Shown one piece after another: positions 20,214-31,435 of a DNA stretch of 64,000 nt; positions within the stretch are counted from its first letter, which is position 1, and every line of letters starts with the position of its first letter. The position numbers and the translations under genes were made by a program. This DNA is from Trigonopsis variabilis. Its lineage: Eukaryota > Ascomycota > Trigonopsidomycetes > Trigonopsidales > Trigonopsidaceae. The stretch covers positions 930,001-994,000 of the forward strand of contig PPXM03000002.1 of assembly GCA_003707065.3 (NCBI GenBank), read 5' to 3'. Below the pieces are notes generated by a model, which was not told the origin of the DNA, made no database searches, and saw only the letters and a list, made by a program, of their open reading frames with translations.

Positions 20214-23200
20214 TCAAGAAAAATCTTTACAGAAAAAAGATAGGGGATTTAACGTTCAGAGATGGGCCAGCCAAAGAAATAAGGGAGCAATCACCAAAGC
20301 TTAAGCGAAGGAAAAGCCGGATACAAAGGGATTTAACGGAAGAGATGTAATAGAAATAAAATCAAACAGGCACGGTTCGGAAGAACGAGACAGCAAATTC
20401 CTTGAACAATCAGACGTCGTTTGAAAGAATGTAGGAGGGCCAGGTGGGTTTTTTAAGTACCTAGTCGAAGCTGCTGTATTGAGTCTTTCTTGGGAGCCAC
20501 GCCATCGTTCCCAATTCGGAAAAAAATTGGACATGTTGCTTAGGTAAGCTCCGACAGTTTTGGCACAGTACTGACACATATTGTCGCGCATTCGTGTCCC
20601 CTTTTCGAGAAGAACACGAGTGGGACAACGGAGAGAGGCAGCGCAGACTCAATGTGCGTCTTCGACCTATCAACGCTCACAAACGCAGCAGAATGGTTCG
20701 ATTGTAGCCTGATTCTCCAAATATTAATCAGTAGATTTACATCATAATGGTCGATCTCTATAGTAGTGCAAAGGAGAGTTTCCTCTCGTTGTTTTGGTGC
20801 TGTGAAGCAGTTGACTAATGTGCCTAGACCAGAAGTGAAGAGGGGTCCAGAATAACTTTTCAATATGGTCCCACATACGACAAGATGATATGTTCCGGAA
20901 CTCCTTAATGGTCATTTTCGCTATCACTACGTTGGAGAAAGATGCAAAGGAAAGCAAGTCTAATAGAAAGAAGTAACTATTCAGACCTCCAGTGCCACTG
21001 AGATAAGCTTAATGATTACGGTAGATTGTATTGGGTGCACACGCGTTCAAGTAAGTTTTCAGTTTAGGCGGATAGATAGGTCAATCGCCAGATCTGTTGT
21101 GTTTAACATTCGGTAGGCGAGTTGAAACCCTAATGTTTATCGTTCTGGATCTCCGGTTGCCGATAGCTTGATACAAACGAGGATCGACTGGATAGTATTT
21201 CCCACGACGGTCCGGTACCGGCCTAATGCTACGGGCTACGGGCCTAGCGCAGCGGCAGCCGTAGCCCGAACTGCTCCTCCTCAACAAGCCGTTCACTTAA
21301 CAGCTTCTCTTAGAAGAGACCACGAAAAGCTAGTAAATCCTAAGTAGACATTTTTTGTCTTGTTTCCAGGCTCTTTTTTTTCACGTTTTTTTCTTGAAGA
21401 GTTTGTCTTTCAGGGTTATTGTGGGCCAAAACTTATCGTGATCATCTGTGGTTCGAAGCCCCATTTGGACCACGACTCTACAGAAACGACTAACAATGAG
21501 CTGATTCTCTCTCTGGAGAGGATGACTGTGATGGCGACTAGATGAGGAGACAGCACCTGCTTGTCGCCGCGGATCCACAGATGAATCGTTTTCTTTTTAT
21601 TTATATTTATTTTACTAGCCATTTCCCTACAAATAGTCAATTGGCGAATCTGGGCTAGATCATGTCCATGTCTAGCTGGTTTGCACGGTCCATCCCAGTG
21701 ATCCATTGCAGAACAAGTCGCCCCCAAAAGCCAGGAGCCAGGGCAATGTGGTGGTTCTTATCTATTAGTAAGTGGAAACAAAGGTAGATGCCATAATGTC
21801 ATATGGCATCTGTCATTTCTTCTAGGGACCAATTGGGATGATACAGTCCCGTTTCAACTTCACCATGGAAACCTGTCACCCCTGTTCTAGAACAATAGGG
21901 CTGGCTGACTTCATTCTGTCAAAGATGACAAAATGGATCTTATCTGTCGATCGTCAATAACTTGTGTTCTTTCCTTTCTCCTGCCAAACATCCAGAGATC
22001 TAGACGACAGGCCGGTCGAAATAATGTCACACTAGCCACTCTAATAGAGCAGAGATCTAACGCGCTCTAGCCTAAATAGAAGAGGCCGGGCTTTTCTTGG
22101 CTTTCATGTATCGTTAACGTGGTGGTCTTTTCATGACTACCGTGGCTGTCAAGGCAATCGCATGATTTACTTCTTACTTCAATTCTAGACTAAATCGATA
22201 TGTCTCATTGGTCCCAGGCAGTTAAACCTGAAGAAAAGTGGCCTGTTTTTTCGCTTAACCAAGAGCCGTGCTTATAAACGGTCCCGACGACCAGTAGGAT
22301 CTCTCGTACTGTTAAGAGCCGGATCGGTAGAATAAAACAAAAAGAACGAGACTAATCTTAAATAGCAATATTACTTGAATTTTTTTATCTACGCGAATAA
22401 AGCAACGGTATGGATAGGTTTTTCTCGCCATAAGTTAGCGGGTCCAACCGACTGTGCCTTCCCGTTGGAAATATTTCATTCCCGCTTTCGGCCTTCTATC
22501 CACGAAAAAAATATCACCCGATAGACCGTCCGGTCAGGCCAAGTGTCGAGCGAGAGGTCTTTTTAGCCTTCGTGTAAATCTTTTTTGAAGTGATCTCTCC
22601 TGGATAATAAGTACAGTTCTTATTGTCCTTTTGTATATATTGAAAATTTTTTATTTCGATATCATTGGTAGCGCGTTTGAGCATGGAGAAAAATTGCGGC
22701 CTCTTAGTTTTAGTCTATCCGTTTCATCCGTCTCTTGCCATTGTCGTACCCGTTTTCCACTTGTTGGAATCTCGTTCCTCGCCAACATAGAGTTCTTTTT
22801 CCGCGCCGCACGCCGTTCTGGTCATCCGTTCGGGAGACCCGGCCTGTCAACTGGAGTCAATTGACGAGAAATGATCCAACAAGCATATGAAATTAGCTTA
22901 GCAGAGACAAATAATTCAACTGCTCCTCGCAGAAACATATGGAGTACCTTTTTTTAGGTTTTTAACAGGATGCAGTGCTGCTTATCTGCGTGCTGATAAG
23001 TGTTGATGTTGTCTGTGTCAGACGATCAAGTCACCACAAAAAGGGGGTCGTTCCGTGCCGAGCTTCCAGAAGACCATGGTGTCTGCCTGAAAAAAATCCT
23101 TTTCTGTCTTAAGCGAATGACAATAACCAGACATTTCCACTTATGGTCCATGATGGCCCCTTGACTCACATTCGTTCCAGTTCCCCGGAGTACTTTACTT

Positions 23201-24345
23201 CAGATTATGCACCGAGGAAATTCTCTAGAGCAGATATTCCAAAAGTACAGTTCTTCTAGCTATTCTCTTCAGGACGTATCTTCCCGAGGTTATTGAAAAG
23301 AAAATATTGGTTAAATTTCAATTGTAACAGACGTCAAAACTCCCAAATCTTAGACTCCAGAGAAGCAATTTGAAACTTGGAGCAGAGAGCCGGATAAAGT
23401 TTACTCACTTTCTCTTATTGTCATCGGGGGCTTCAGAGTTAATATCTGTTCCATGCACGTCTAAGGAGTACTAAATGAAAATTTCACAGCGACTGCATAC
23501 AGTACGCAGTACACATCTCCCTTCAGGCAGACTATTCAAGACTGTTCGGGTCCAATTCTCTATGCTGAAAAAATAGTGGATCCTGGCATGGACAATTATT
23601 GATAGTAATGCGGCCCCCAGCAGGCATAGGCGTGCAATGTGGATCTGCACCCTCATTGTCTGCACATGCTGGAACCTATGATTGCTACACGTCTCAAGTC
23701 TCGAAATACATATATTTGAAACTTAAGCCAAGGCATGAGAAGTGCCAGACATTTCACTCTATCCACCCGCTCGCGTTCAAGGGCGTACATACGACTGGAA
23801 TCTCAATTGGATCAAGAGCCTTTCGTAGCACCTTAGTTCTATGCGAGGTAAGTTATACGTGACTTTCTACTCCGCAAACTATAAAAAACAAGTCAATAGT
23901 AAGCGTTCTTTGATAACTATCACGATAAATATACGAGACTGGTCGATCAGCAAAGTTTTATTCGCCTTAATGTCCTTGGGCAAGTTAACCACGAGATGAG
24001 GTTGGAGGCAGTCTCTTGTTCTTGAAGGAATCCCGAGTATGTTGACAAGCAAAACTGACGAGATCAAATATGGACCATAGTATCTGACATTTGATCGCCA
24101 ACAATGAAATGAATAATTTAAGATAAGACATGCAGTTCTCAAGTAAATCAAATACAAAGAGTTCTTAAAACAACAGAAGATGAGGTGGGATGAACATTTA
24201 AGCGACAGCTATATACTTCACCGCTTCAAAACATCAATCAGCTATAGCTCACGCGAAGAATTCTAGGGTAGCTCCTAACGTCGCCATGAAATGAGCTCGC
24301 CTCCATCGACGGCTTATTCGAAGTGTTCATGAATAACCTTACGGT
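20214..24345. other. 4-kb gene-poor region
   Basis: Short frames on both strands, many lacking an ATG, with no recognisable domains. Local features are a GC-rich hairpin at 21232-21268, a CCGGTACCGG palindrome at 21212-21221, and long T-runs near 21350-21400 and 22380. The segment next to 20213 should contain the response-regulator promoter. No transposon termini, target-site duplications or tRNA were found by eye. Confidence 0.5.
21232..21268. repeat. GC-rich inverted repeat (10-bp arms)
   Basis: CGGGCTACGG at 21232-21241 pairs perfectly with CCGTAGCCCG at 21259-21268 across a 17-base loop. A 10-bp palindrome, CCGGTACCGG, lies 10 bases upstream. The surrounding sequence is AT-rich, so this is a compositional island. 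It could be a structured RNA, a terminator-like hairpin or a protein-binding site. Confidence 0.6.
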
Positions 24346-24676
24346 TCAGAAGAAAAGCACCATTTTATCATCATTATCTTCATAAGAGTCTCCATGGACT
24401 AAAAAAGTAAATTCTTTTATATCCCAGAGAAGACTTTTAAGAGCCGGGAAAAGCCTGGTTATATTATCAAGGGATACGTATATGTCTTCATTCAAAGTCC
24501 GCGAAAATGTTCCTGATTCTATCACGGTACTCAAAGCGGCTTCAAATATCGGGACAAGCTTGTTAATGCCTCAGTCAATTCAATAAGCATTGAAAGGCAA
24601 GGCAGAATTCTATCAGCACTAGAGTAGCCTTAATCTCATATTGCTCATGAAGCATGTTTCTCACAGTATCATCTCT

Positions 24677-25594
24677 TCATGCGGCATCATCGTCAGCACG
24701 GATTGGAAAACATGTCAGCAATTCCAGATATTCATTATAGTCCTCATGTTCCTCTTCAACACTACTAATGAAAAGATTACCAAACATCTCGATTTCTGCA
24801 TCTTTCGCAAAAATATCCTGGGGCAGTGACAGTTGACTGGGCGCAAGGTATTCATCGTCAGCCTCATATTCCTCTTCAACATTACCAATAAAGAGGTTAC
24901 CGAACACCTCACCGATTTCAGTACCATCCTCCAAAATATCATCGGCCAGTGTTAGTTAACTGGGTGTAAGGTATTCTTCAAACTGCTGCATAGACATTGC
25001 ATCCAATCTCGTGCGAATGTCGACAGTGTCAGTTGTCTCTTCTACACTAAGCCGTGGTATTGACGGTATCTCGCCAACCACAAAGACAAAGTCTTCAAAG
25101 CAGCCTTCGAGTTCCATCAACATCTCTCCCACATCGACATACTCTTCAATGACATCGTCAATATCAATAAACATTTCTCTGATCCCAAGATACTCATCAT
25201 AACGGTAGTTCAAATCATTATTGCAAGAGCTCTCTGAAACCTCGTGTGTCTGGTTTTTAGAACCGTTTTCACATGGCTCATCAGGAGTCTGATCAGGCGG
25301 AAACGAACAAAGCGCACTTCCGATAGCAGTATGAGTCAGAGACATGTTTAGTCGATGAATGTCTTGGACTTGGACCAAACAAAATTGGTAGCGAGGACTT
25401 TTATGTTCTGTAACTGAGTCATAAGGAGCACAAAGTAAGAAAATGAAGGCGGTGTCAGAGCCTGCTAAAACAGTACCTAGTGACCCTATATGGCCCCATT
25501 CTAGTAAGTCATGTTTCAGAAACGCCCAGAAAAAGCAATACGTAGAAATAGAGCTAAACAAGAGTAATGAAGACATAAAAATGTACAACCCCAT
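24677..25594 (-). pseudogene. acidic-repeat membrane protein gene with an in-frame stop
   Basis: From the ATG at 25594 a 212-aa frame starts with hydrophobic segments (LLLFSSISTYCFFWAFL and a second near residue 45). It continues into acidic sequence with Y-D/E-E-Y-L motifs and stops after EEYLTPS at 24953-24955. The same frame then stays open for another 92 codons to a TGA at 24677-24679. That stretch repeats the pattern: EYLTPS-stop-L is matched 41 codons later by EYLAPSQL, followed in both cases by EVFGNLFI or EMFGNLFI and SVEEE/NVEEE. The repeat therefore shows the stop replacing a Gln codon (CAA to TAA). Either the gene is decaying or the stop is a recent truncation. Function unknown; no introns resolved. 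Confidence 0.5.
24728..24976 (-). repeat. 123/120-bp coding tandem repeat
   Basis: Two diverged direct repeats, with E-Y-L codons at 24976-24968, 24853-24845 and 24733-24725, giving spacings of 123 and 120 bases (41 and 40 codons). Each unit carries a GNLFI block and an acidic EEE-Y/H-E block. Period in whole codons indicates past selection as protein. Confidence 0.65.
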
Positions 25595-26407
25595 TCAGAT
25601 TGGCACATGCCGGATGAACTTTCTACCACCAAAAGAGGCGAGAGGAAGGTTGCTGGCTCTTTTTGAAATCATAGCTTAACGATAGTAGACGGTTCCAAAG
25701 AACATTCAATGTGCAATTTTGAAAAGTCGCTCTATAGAGATGGTTGCATAGCTTGTAGAACCAAGATTACTTGAGATGGACGCAACTTTCTCCTTTGTAA
25801 TCATCTAGAGAGTTTTTCTTTTGTCAAATATGAGAAATTTAAGGAAGTTCATGATAGCACACCTAAAGACTTTGGCATTCTTGTCATTTCCGGTGCTTTA
25901 ATCCTATCCCGTAACAATCCTTTCTCGAAAGTTAACGCAATTATTCTTCACATAATAACATATATGCAAGGTTCGACGGAAGCACACGTATATCAGGCTA
26001 TAGATCGGGTCTTCAAGAGCTTCATTTGGATACATATTATCGCTTCAAATAAAATCAAACTAGTCCCCCTTGCAATATAGAGTAGTCCAGATGGTACATA
26101 ACAAGTGAGCTCTGGCGAGCAGTCACATTTAGAGAAGTCAAAATTGCAGGTTATCTTAACAAGCGGAAAGTGTTTCTCTTAGTTAAACACTTTATAACGC
26201 AATCTTAACTAATAAGTCACGCTTGCTCAATGAATAAATCGGCCGTTTTCGTCCTCACTGACTGCAGTAGCGAGTTGTCATCCTTGCGTTCTCCCAACCG
26301 TTACGCTCGAAAAGTCGCCAAAATCCTTTTCAAAGTCTTGGCTTCGAGTGATTTCGGAGGATTAAGAAAACATTCAAGCCAAGCAAGCGTGCTGCTTGAT
26401 TAGAATT
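25595..26407. other. intergenic, upstream of SUV3
   Basis: About 800 AT-rich bases without a supported gene; the right part is the SUV3 promoter. Confidence 0.5.
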
Positions 26408-28723
26408 ATGCGTATCAGGCTTTTAGGTCCCCTTCTTCGTCCCAGGCAATGGAGAAATCAACATACCAAGGCTTCCACGTATGGGCAGAAAAGATCTGCG
26501 ATAGACAAAAGAAGAAAAAATGATAAGAAGAGTTATTTGAACTCCGATGACGATAGCTTTGAGAAGGAGAAGCAGAGACTTGCCTCCTTCGCGGCGACTG
26601 GAATGAGATCATTCAACAAAGGCAGAAATGATAGAAATAGCTTTGAGAATCGTGACAATAGATTTACTACGAGGAAAGTAAATGAGGGAAAAAGTAGTTT
26701 CAATTTTGATACTGGAGTACTGTTTGAAGGGAGAAGGAAGAATCTGAATACAGTGAGAAAGGAGGCCAAGTACAAGGACAATGATAGAGGAAACTTGGCC
26801 GATCAACCTCAATTCACGGCGCCATCTTTTCTTCCCCGGAATTTGCTCAACTTAACTGAGGATCAAACAAAGCTCTACAGGAAATTGGACTACATATTTA
26901 TAAATGCTAAACAAGAAAAGGTCATGGATAGCAAGATCTTTGACAATATGAATAATCAAATAATCTCTAATATGGCGGCCGAGGATCGTCCCACAAAGAA
27001 AGTGTTGAGATACTTTACCGCATTTACTGGCAAAAATGGGACCACGCCCGATGTAACAACAGGAGCTATCAGCCTTCGACAACTCATTTCGGTCTTTCAT
27101 CCAGAGGACTGGTATCCAAAGGCAAGAGCGCTAAAAAGGAACGTCTACTTGCACTGCGGCCCAACAAACAGTGGCAAAACATACCGGGCACTGGAACGGC
27201 TGAGGCAGGCAAACACAGGAGTGTACGCAGGACCGTTGAGACTATTAGCTAGGGAGATCTATGACCGGTTCAAGGCGATGAGTTTACGGTGTAACATGGT
27301 GACTGGAGAGGAAATTATTGAAGATACCGACGAATATGGGGTGCCTGCAGGATTGTTTAGTAGCACGGTCGAAATGATCGACTTGAATCGATATTATGAT
27401 GTTGCCGTGATTGATGAGATCCAAATGATCAACGACCCCGATCGAGGAAACGCTTGGACAACTGCCTTCCTCGGTCTTCAAGCGAGGGAGATCCATGTTT
27501 GTGGTGATGCAAGCACCAAGAAACTGATCGAGTATCTTTGTTCATTGACTGGAGATTCCTTTACTTGCACAGAATACAAGCGTCTGACGCCCCTGGAGCC
27601 GCAGAAGAAACCAGTTCGAATCAGAGATGCAAAGAAGGGCGATTGCGTGGTGTGCTTCTCAAGAAGAGACATCTGGAAATACAAGGCGATCCTGGAACGA
27701 AATAAACTGACCTGCTCAGTCATTTACGGAGGATTGCCTCCCGAAGTGCGAGCTCAACAAGCCAAAATGTTCAATAGCGGTAAGACCGATGTCTTGGTGG
27801 CCACTGATGCTATTGCCATGGGTCTTAATCTGGCTATTAAGAGAGTCATTCTGACGGGAACTTCAAAACGCGTGGGTCCTAAAACCCACACTCTCCCGAT
27901 ACCATATCTCAAACAAATTGCAGGCCGCGCTGGACGATATCGTACAAGCGACGGCGGGAAGGTGGCAGATGCTGTGGGAAAAGTGGTGACTTTGGACGGA
28001 AAGGACCTCAAGTATGTCACCAAAGCCTTGGCTGTCCCATCAGATCCTCAGTATCAAGCCAGTCTCTTGCCTAGCGATGCCATCCTTGCTCAGTTGCTCA
28101 TGAATTTTCCTCGCGATCAGTCCCTTCAATCCATCCTCTTCGACTTTGCCGTCTCATTTACGCCTAACTTGGCTTTCAGCATAGACCCAAACTCTAACCA
28201 CGATAAATTATCTCCTGTGCTGGGAAATTATAACCTCCGCTTGAGCTCACGAGAGCGCCTCACACTATACCAGGCTCCTCTGGTGACTCGGGCGAGAATC
28301 CTTCCCCAGTATGAGCTTTTCAATAACTTTCTCGCTGCTGCAATTGCCTCTTTCAATCCCATATCAGTATTTGATCTTCCCTATTTGAAGCTTTCCCAGC
28401 TTGGCAAACTGAAAAAGATCCCGAGGACCCCGTCTGAGATTGAGAAGCTGGAAGTCATTGACAAGCTACTAATAGCCTATATATGGCTGTCCTACCGCTT
28501 CCCTCTTATCTTCTACGACCGAGCACGCGCATTTGAACTCAAAAACATCACTGAGCTCATTCTTGACTCGGCGCTGAAATTGATGGGAATGTCTGCGGCT
28601 CTTTCGGCAGAGGATTTCACTCCCGAAGGCGTCGTGGAAGAGTTGGCTGAAGCTGAAGCGCCTGGCGAAGGTTCGACTCTGGAAGATAAGGCCGAAACGC
28701 AACCCACTGCGTTAGCTAGCTAG
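26408..28723 (+). CDS. SUV3: mitochondrial ATP-dependent RNA helicase Suv3
   Basis: DExH/D helicase of the mitochondrial degradosome that unwinds RNA for the partner exoribonuclease. The 771-aa single-exon protein begins at the ATG at 26408 (MRIRLLGPLLRPRQWRNQ), an Arg-rich amphipathic presequence. The frame is open a few codons earlier, but only from TTG. The Suv3 core shows Walker A GPTNSGKT at about 251-258, DEIQMIND as motif II, GDAS (motif III), VIYGGLPPEVR, TDAIAMGLNL (motif V) and QIAGRAGRY (motif VI). The Suv3 C-terminal domain follows. It converges on ESA1 with 70 bases between stops. Confidence 0.95.
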   Translation: MRIRLLGPLLRPRQWRNQHTKASTYGQKRSAIDKRRKNDKKSYLNSDDDSFEKEKQRLASFAATGMRSFNKGRNDRNSFENRDNRFTTRKVNEGKSSFNFDTGVLFEGRRKNLNTVRKEAKYKDNDRGNLADQPQFTAPSFLPRNLLNLTEDQTKLYRKLDYIFINAKQEKVMDSKIFDNMNNQIISNMAAEDRPTKKVLRYFTAFTGKNGTTPDVTTGAISLRQLISVFHPEDWYPKARALKRNVYLHCGPTNSGKTYRALERLRQANTGVYAGPLRLLAREIYDRFKAMSLRCNMVTGEEIIEDTDEYGVPAGLFSSTVEMIDLNRYYDVAVIDEIQMINDPDRGNAWTTAFLGLQAREIHVCGDASTKKLIEYLCSLTGDSFTCTEYKRLTPLEPQKKPVRIRDAKKGDCVVCFSRRDIWKYKAILERNKLTCSVIYGGLPPEVRAQQAKMFNSGKTDVLVATDAIAMGLNLAIKRVILTGTSKRVGPKTHTLPIPYLKQIAGRAGRYRTSDGGKVADAVGKVVTLDGKDLKYVTKALAVPSDPQYQASLLPSDAILAQLLMNFPRDQSLQSILFDFAVSFTPNLAFSIDPNSNHDKLSPVLGNYNLRLSSRERLTLYQAPLVTRARILPQYELFNNFLAAAIASFNPISVFDLPYLKLSQLGKLKKIPRTPSEIEKLEVIDKLLIAYIWLSYRFPLIFYDRARAFELKNITELILDSALKLMGMSAALSAEDFTPEGVVEELAEAEAPGEGSTLEDKAETQPTALAS

Positions 28724-28793
28724 AGTTGGATAGTACGTGATTTGGTTTAACCTTGTAAATATTGACCGTCTATAATACATTGTATGATACATT

Positions 28794-30157
28794 CTACCAC
28801 GCAAATCGTAACTGTGCTGCTGTGAACGTGGGTGGCTTCCAATCCAGCAAGAGAGGGTCGATCTTTCTCCTCCGCCGTCGTTTCTGGCGTTCGTGTTGGG
28901 CCACTAAGGAGTCGCTGATGACGATTATATATTGTCCTCGATAGTATTTCAGCATATTGAGCGCTTGGAGTGTATGGAGAATGTCAGCAGTGGTCATGGA
29001 CGTGGCCTGAGCAATACTCTCGATAGATGTTTCAGATTTGCCACTGGTGAGCAGGAGATCGATAATGGTAAAAGCCCAATAAGCCCGGTAACTCAGAAGC
29101 CCCAGATCAGACAATGGCTTCTCCGGGGAGCCCAGTTTGCCTTCCCGTTTAGAGAGCTCATAGGAAAAGGCAATAAGCAGTTTACCCCAGCCCTCTCGTT
29201 GGTATTGAGGAAGAGTCAAGATACAGGCAACATTATACTGTTCTGCAGATTCTTTTTCCTTTGAAAAGTAGCCCACCAAATGGTGCCCGAGTTCATCGCG
29301 TTGGGTCATGCAGTAAAAAAGAAACGGGTCGACGTCGTAATAAAGAGTCTTATGATCCAAGAAGAGTTTCGATAGCAAGCACAGATTACGACACCAAGTC
29401 CGTTGACGTCTTCCATCGATCTCAAAGAAGCTGACATTCTCGTCTCGGTATATCTCGTTACCGGGAGGATGATAAAGCTCGCATTTGAGACGATGCCGTT
29501 GGAACTTTTTATGGGACCCAAAATAGGACAGACAGAACTCGCATATGTAGACAACGTCACAGTCGGTGAGCTCTACAGGATAAGGAGAGAAATACCAAGG
29601 TTCAATCTCGAATTTTCCCATCTGGATCTTGGCCAAATTACGGATTCTCGACACTTCATGGGCATTCTGAGTCATAGAACCGCCGGTCCGTAGCTTTTTT
29701 ATTTCATCTTCTCTGCTGATGACCTCGTCTGTCGTTCCTTGTGGATTAAGAGTATCGAGATCCAAAACATCTCCCGATTGACCACCAGCGCCGCCTTTGC
29801 CATCTTTGGAAACTTTCTTTGTACCTTTCTTCTTTTCTTTCGGTGGCTTGAGCTTTTCTGGTTTGGGCCATTCAACAGAGAGAGATAAGTCAAATTTCGT
29901 TTCATCTATCCACTCGTCTAGGCGCTATGAAGTCAGCTTAACACCCTTTCCCGGAATCTCACCTTATTATAGTCTTCATAGTGCACGTAAAATAACGGCT
30001 GCCCCTTTCTCGTGTGAATAGACAAGATCTCGGCCGATCTCAAGCTTCCATCCTTATGAGCTTGCACCTTACAGCCGACCCGCAAAGTATCTACGGTGGC
30101 AATACTTTTCAAAGGTGGACTGTCTTCAGGTGAAGGACTGCCTCCATGTGGCGTCAT
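28794..30157 (-). CDS. ESA1: MYST histone acetyltransferase Esa1 (NuA4 catalytic subunit)
   Basis: Acetylates histones H4 and H2A in NuA4, for transcription and DNA repair. Two exons, 30157-29963 and 29924-28794, around a 38-nt GT-AG intron; 441 aa. The N-terminal Tudor-knot/chromo barrel (about 20-80) includes [26 protein letters not shown]. The C2HC zinc finger is at about 192-213 ([12 protein letters not shown]...HRLKC). The MYST core has the catalytic Cys299 in NVACILTLP, the acetyl-CoA loop QREGWGKLL (about 307-315) and the general base Glu333 in [11 protein letters not shown]. The tail is a basic [12 protein letters not shown] stretch. Length matches yeast Esa1 (445 aa). Identification is secure. 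Confidence 0.96.
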
Positions 30158-30795
30158 TTGCGATGGATGGTGCTGGTCGTGGCCACGTCAAGGTTGCCGT
30201 CAAAATTGCTACCTGTGATCCGTTGCTCATCACGTCGTGCTCACAAACACGACCCGCCAATACCGACTCTCTAACTGTTTGTGTATTTAGACGCAAGATT
30301 TCTCTAAAAGATGCGAGATCTAGAAAAGTTATTTGAATAGGTCTTCAAGAGGCAATCAACTTAAGGGGGACTTGTAACTATCTTCTCTCATCGCTTTATT
30401 CCTTCAACTTTAATGGAAGTTTACAGTCCTTAGAGTTTACGAGTTCGAAAGCGTGGTTGCATGATCTCTATATATCACACTTCACTGAGAGGTGAAATCT
30501 TGTTTTATATAGGGCGAGGGAGTCCTTTGTACACGGGTGAGATCGCCCTTTTATACCACGATACCCGTGTTTTCGTCGACTGCCCAGCAATTGCGATGGT
30601 CCAGTTTGACAGCTGGTTCTATTGGAACCAAACTTGCTTCTAGATCAGCCCCGACTCGCTTTAAACTGACAGGTCGGCTCCATGGTCTGCTCTTCATACC
30701 GACCATTTATTCCTTAAACTAACTTTCTGTGTCCTTTAAATTGCCTTTCCTCTTCAGAGAGCCTAATTCTTAGACTGTGGTCACTACTTTGTTCA
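30158..30795. other. intergenic, ESA1-RNH203
   Basis: 638 bases with the ESA1 promoter at the left and the RNH203 3' end at the right. No gene recognised; a short plus-strand frame near 30537-30722 has no domain. Confidence 0.5.
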
Positions 30796-31257
30796 TTATT
30801 CTCCCAAAGAATCAGGTAATCGGTGGATGCTATTCGCCAAAGATATCCACTCTTCGGTTAGAGCAACCCAAGAGTCATTTGAACTTCGAGGTTCTTGTTC
30901 ATGATCCCAAATAGTTAATGATTCCAAGACAGTAGTGGGCTCGTAGCTAACTTGGTCCGAGCTAGAGCCATCGCAGTCGTCAATATCTGAAAGTTGGGTC
31001 TGTTGGAGCAGACACACTAAAGTCAGTATGAATCAAGACAGCCTCATACACGAGTAGTGATCAGGAATACTCAACTGGTGAGGTAACAGTCTCCTTCCAT
31101 GGAAGACCCATTGGGTATCCTCTGGTTTCGGGAGATAAGAGTCACTATCTCTCACTGGACCAGCAAAGTCGATTTTACAAGGCACAACGTGGCCTTGACG
31201 CTTTTTTGGGCCATTTTTTGGATTGAAATCAAGGGTTATAGTGGAATTAGAGGCCAT
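30796..31257 (-). CDS. RNH203: ribonuclease H2 non-catalytic subunit C
   Basis: Accessory subunit of RNase H2, which removes misincorporated ribonucleotides and RNA-DNA hybrids in nuclear DNA. Two exons, 31257-31050 and 31016-30796, around a 33-nt intron; 142 aa. It shows the short family signature: GHVVPCKIDFAGP (H-x-LPCKI strand), a YLPKPED loop, VFHGRRLLPHQLSIPDHYS (F-x-GR-L/x...P-x-x-Y) and a C-terminal helix WVALTEEWISLANSIH. The family is short and diverged, so recognition depends on these positions. The ATG at 31257 directly follows an upstream ACGCGT box. It is divergent from OPI3 (178 bases). Confidence 0.82.
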
Positions 31258-31265
31258 CAAGAGAA

Positions 31266-31271
31266 ACGCGT
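31266..31271. promoter_or_regulatory. MCB-like ACGCGT upstream of RNH203
   Basis: ACGCGT lies 8 bases before the RNH203 start codon in the shared RNH203-OPI3 promoter. In yeasts MBF acts through this motif on DNA replication and repair genes, which suits RNase H2. Position very close to the ATG makes the role uncertain. Confidence 0.35.
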
Positions 31272-31435
31272 CGTATATTATTCTTTGTCGCGCGTAGCCC
31301 TCTCTAGTTGCAACGGACAGGCCTCTGCTAAGTCGGCCGTTGCTATCCGGCGTCCCTTCCTAACCTGCCCAGACAGACGTTCCTTTCTAGGTTGCTCCCT
31401 TTCTACTTCCAGCACCCTAGTTACGCCTCCTCCAA

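Noticed and set aside
20540-20957. Overlapping minus-strand frames upstream of the response regulator
   Set aside because: Different frames, non-ATG starts, no domains or sensible splice joins.
21440-21470. TGGTTCGAAGCCCC, possible tRNA B box
   Set aside because: No A box or cloverleaf upstream at the right distance.
22280-22340. Weak resemblance to the antisense of a conserved 25S rRNA stretch (CTCTCGTACT core)
   Set aside because: Only about a dozen bases agree, and flanking sequence does not follow rRNA on either side. Chance match.
24346-24590. Minus-strand frame following the acidic-repeat gene (VSLDNITRLFPALKSLL)
   Set aside because: Protein-like and perhaps a further exon of the repeat gene, but the start is missing and no phase-consistent junction was found.
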